NCBI GenBank assembly: GCA_016841605.1
Contig: JAENYV010000016.1
Location: 1 to 64,000, forward strand
DNA length: 64,000 bases
Origin: Dethiobacter alkaliphilus
GTDB taxonomy: Bacteria > Bacillota > Dethiobacteria > DTU022 > UBA8154
Direction of reading: 5' to 3'
Shown: positions 62,921 to 64,000 of the stretch, one piece after another
Layout: each line of letters starts with the position of its first letter
How positions within the stretch are numbered: position 1 is the stretch's first letter
Program-made: the position numbers and the translations under genes
The notes under the pieces: model-generated
What the model was told of the DNA's origin: nothing
Databases searched by the model: none
Seen by the model: the letters and a program-made list of their open reading frames with translations, nothing else

Positions 62921-63187
62921 ATGACAGTTTTAAGCGCACAGGTCGCAAATAATTCAGCGGACGTAACGCTCCGCCTTAATAACCTGAAAGATCAAATTGA
63001 AAGAGGCAAAGCCGAAAAGGCCAAAGCAGAGGCAAACCTGGAAACTTATACTAAGCAGCGCGACGAAATTGTTGCCCAATTAGCCGAGCTTGGCGTAACT
63101 CCAGAAAATTTAGAAGCGGAAATTCAGAAGCTGGACGTGGAGATTGACGAAAATTTACGTCGGGCGGAAGAGCTCCTCAGGGGGTAG
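62921..63187 (+). CDS. Small coiled-coil protein within the split Rad50-like operon
   Basis: About 88 residues, one long charged coiled coil (LRLNNLKDQIERGKAEKAKAEANLE onward), no Cys and no catalytic motif. ATG 62921 is 10 nt after GGGAGG; ATG 62912 is too close to that site. It lies between the N and C halves and may bridge or cap the coiled coil, which is inference. Confidence 0.75.
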   Translation: MTVLSAQVANNSADVTLRLNNLKDQIERGKAEKAKAEANLETYTKQRDEIVAQLAELGVTPENLEAEIQKLDVEIDENLRRAEELLRG

Positions 63188-63192
63188 GGACC

Positions 63193-63843
63193 ATGACTTT
63201 TACTCTTGCAAAAATCGAAATTGGTCTAGCGGACCTGCGGTCACGGTACCAGCAGGCCGCTGGCCAGCTGGCTCTACTGGAGAGACAAAAAGCAGAGAAA
63301 ATCGAACAGTTGTCTTCCGCCAAAAAAGATATTGAAACGTGGCAGCAAGTGCAACTCCTATTTACCAAAGCATCGGAATTTGCCCGAACTCAACTTAAAA
63401 AACGAATTGAAGAGACAGTGACAGCAGCATTACAGGCAATACTGGCCACTGACAGCATCGAATTTCAAATTGATATACGTATGCTCAGCGGTAGCCCCGC
63501 TGCAGATTGGTCCGTAGTGAGTAAATACGGCGATCTTATTGTAGCAGCTAACCCGGAGGACGGGCGCGGTGGAGGTGTCGCAGATATTGTAAGTCTGGCG
63601 TTAAGGTTAGCTCTACTGGAGTTGGCCAGGCCGAAGCCGAAGGGACCGATCTTCTTGGATGAACCCGGCAAGCATGTAAGTCGTGAGTATCTACCAAATA
63701 TGGCGGAGTTTTTGAAGCAGTACGCCCGGAAAACCGGAAGGCAAATCATCATGATTACCCATGCGGATCCCTTGGCCGATGTGGCTGACGTAAGTTACCG
63801 GGTAACGCAGGTTAATGGGATAAGTGAGGTGAGCAGGTTATGA
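63193..63843 (+). CDS. Rad50/SbcC-like ATPase, C-terminal half
   Basis: 216 residues: a coiled coil (about 12-75), then the C lobe with a degenerate signature region GRGGGVADIVSLALRLALLEL (about 118-138), Walker B PIFLDEPGKHV (about 151-161) and an H-loop ITHADP (about 192). No Walker A. With the 61335 product it would form a complete ABC-type head. Starts 5 nt after the previous gene and overlaps the next by ATGA. Confidence 0.85.
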   Translation: MTFTLAKIEIGLADLRSRYQQAAGQLALLERQKAEKIEQLSSAKKDIETWQQVQLLFTKASEFARTQLKKRIEETVTAALQAILATDSIEFQIDIRMLSGSPAADWSVVSKYGDLIVAANPEDGRGGGVADIVSLALRLALLELARPKPKGPIFLDEPGKHVSREYLPNMAEFLKQYARKTGRQIIMITHADPLADVADVSYRVTQVNGISEVSRL

Positions 63844-64000
63844 AATTTCTAATAATTGGCGACGTTCATTTTCGAGGCATGAATCCCCGCGCAAGGCTCG
63901 ATAACTACATGGAGGCAATCATAAACAAGATATTTGAGGTTTACGAACTGGCCCGGAAATATAAAGTAGAAGCCATAATCTGCCCAGGAGATCTTACGGA
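63840..64000 (+). CDS. Mre11/SbcD-like metallophosphoesterase (partial)
   Basis: The first 53 residues begin MKFLIIGDVHFRG, the metallophosphoesterase motif I (DxH), and reach CPGDLT, motif II (GD). The rest lies beyond the window. Directly after a Rad50-like C half with a 4-bp ATGA overlap, this is the expected nuclease partner. Confidence 0.88.
   Translation, partial: MKFLIIGDVHFRGMNPRARLDNYMEAIINKIFEVYELARKYKVEAIICPGDLT

Noticed and set aside
61335-63843. Sequencing frameshift as the cause of the split Rad50-like ATPase
   Set aside because: Each of the three frames has its own start and Shine-Dalgarno sequence, and joining would need two separate events at clean stop-start boundaries. 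It still deserves a read check.

Overview
The window looks like a chromosome segment of an anaerobic, endospore-forming Firmicute (class Clostridia, perhaps Peptococcaceae-like) with a prophage entering from the right. Supporting genes are sporulation genes (spoIID, sigK, a BofC-like gene), a SCIFF peptide with its radical-SAM maturase (typical of Clostridia), SigI/RsgI, AddAB, the alaS-ireB-ruvX-DUF1292-mltG order of Firmicutes, strong Shine-Dalgarno sites and frequent TTG/GTG starts. The genus cannot be fixed by eye.

Layout. 1-110: 3' end of a 5S rRNA and its terminator. 200-7700: molybdenum/tungsten region with a MarR regulator, a sigma-54 activator, a sigma-54 promoter driving an uncharacterised molybdopterin oxidoreductase, a structured leader RNA (candidate Moco/Tuco riboswitch), tatA, mobA and moaA. 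7700-16700: housekeeping run yebC, BofC-like, ruvCAB, queH, DUF2905, spoIID, queA, tgt, yajC. 16700-23700: half-size GDT1 transporter, SCIFF peptide and maturase, rarA, YigZ, mnmA, then a c-di-GMP-I riboswitch ahead of a small zinc-ribbon gene and an AI-2E-family permease. 23700-41300: alaS to mltG, a class B PBP, phosphoglycerate mutase, addB-addA, a methyltransferase and a radical SAM protein. 41300-47750: sigK, sigI-rsgI, two HD-GYP proteins (one also with receiver, PAS and GGDEF domains) and YqeG.

47960-49300 begins a type IV pilus/competence locus: a prepilin peptidase, then a pilB/comGA-type ATPase cut inside its Walker A motif. From there to the end the DNA is a mobile element, most likely a prophage: a large serine recombinase next to the left junction, AT-rich cargo of unknown function, a lysogeny module (ImmA-like protease, TPR-like protein, CI-like repressor, Cro-like protein), a second repressor/Cro-like pair, a run of small early genes and a recombination module. 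That last module contains a Rad50/SbcC-like ATPase divided over separate genes (N lobe with a zinc-hook CxxC; a small coiled coil; C lobe with Walker B), followed by an Mre11/SbcD-like nuclease cut by the window end. The right attachment site and structural genes lie outside the window.

Connections. MobA and MoaA would serve the adjacent oxidoreductase. Two c-di-GMP-related enzymes, a c-di-GMP riboswitch and a pilus locus suggest c-di-GMP control of surface or pilus functions. The prophage breaks the pilus/competence ATPase, so excision would be expected to restore it, as with comK and sigK interruptions in other Firmicutes; this is inference from one junction. The strongest leads are the pilB junction, the split Rad50-like operon, the unknown three-gene cargo and the sigma-54-controlled molybdoenzyme.
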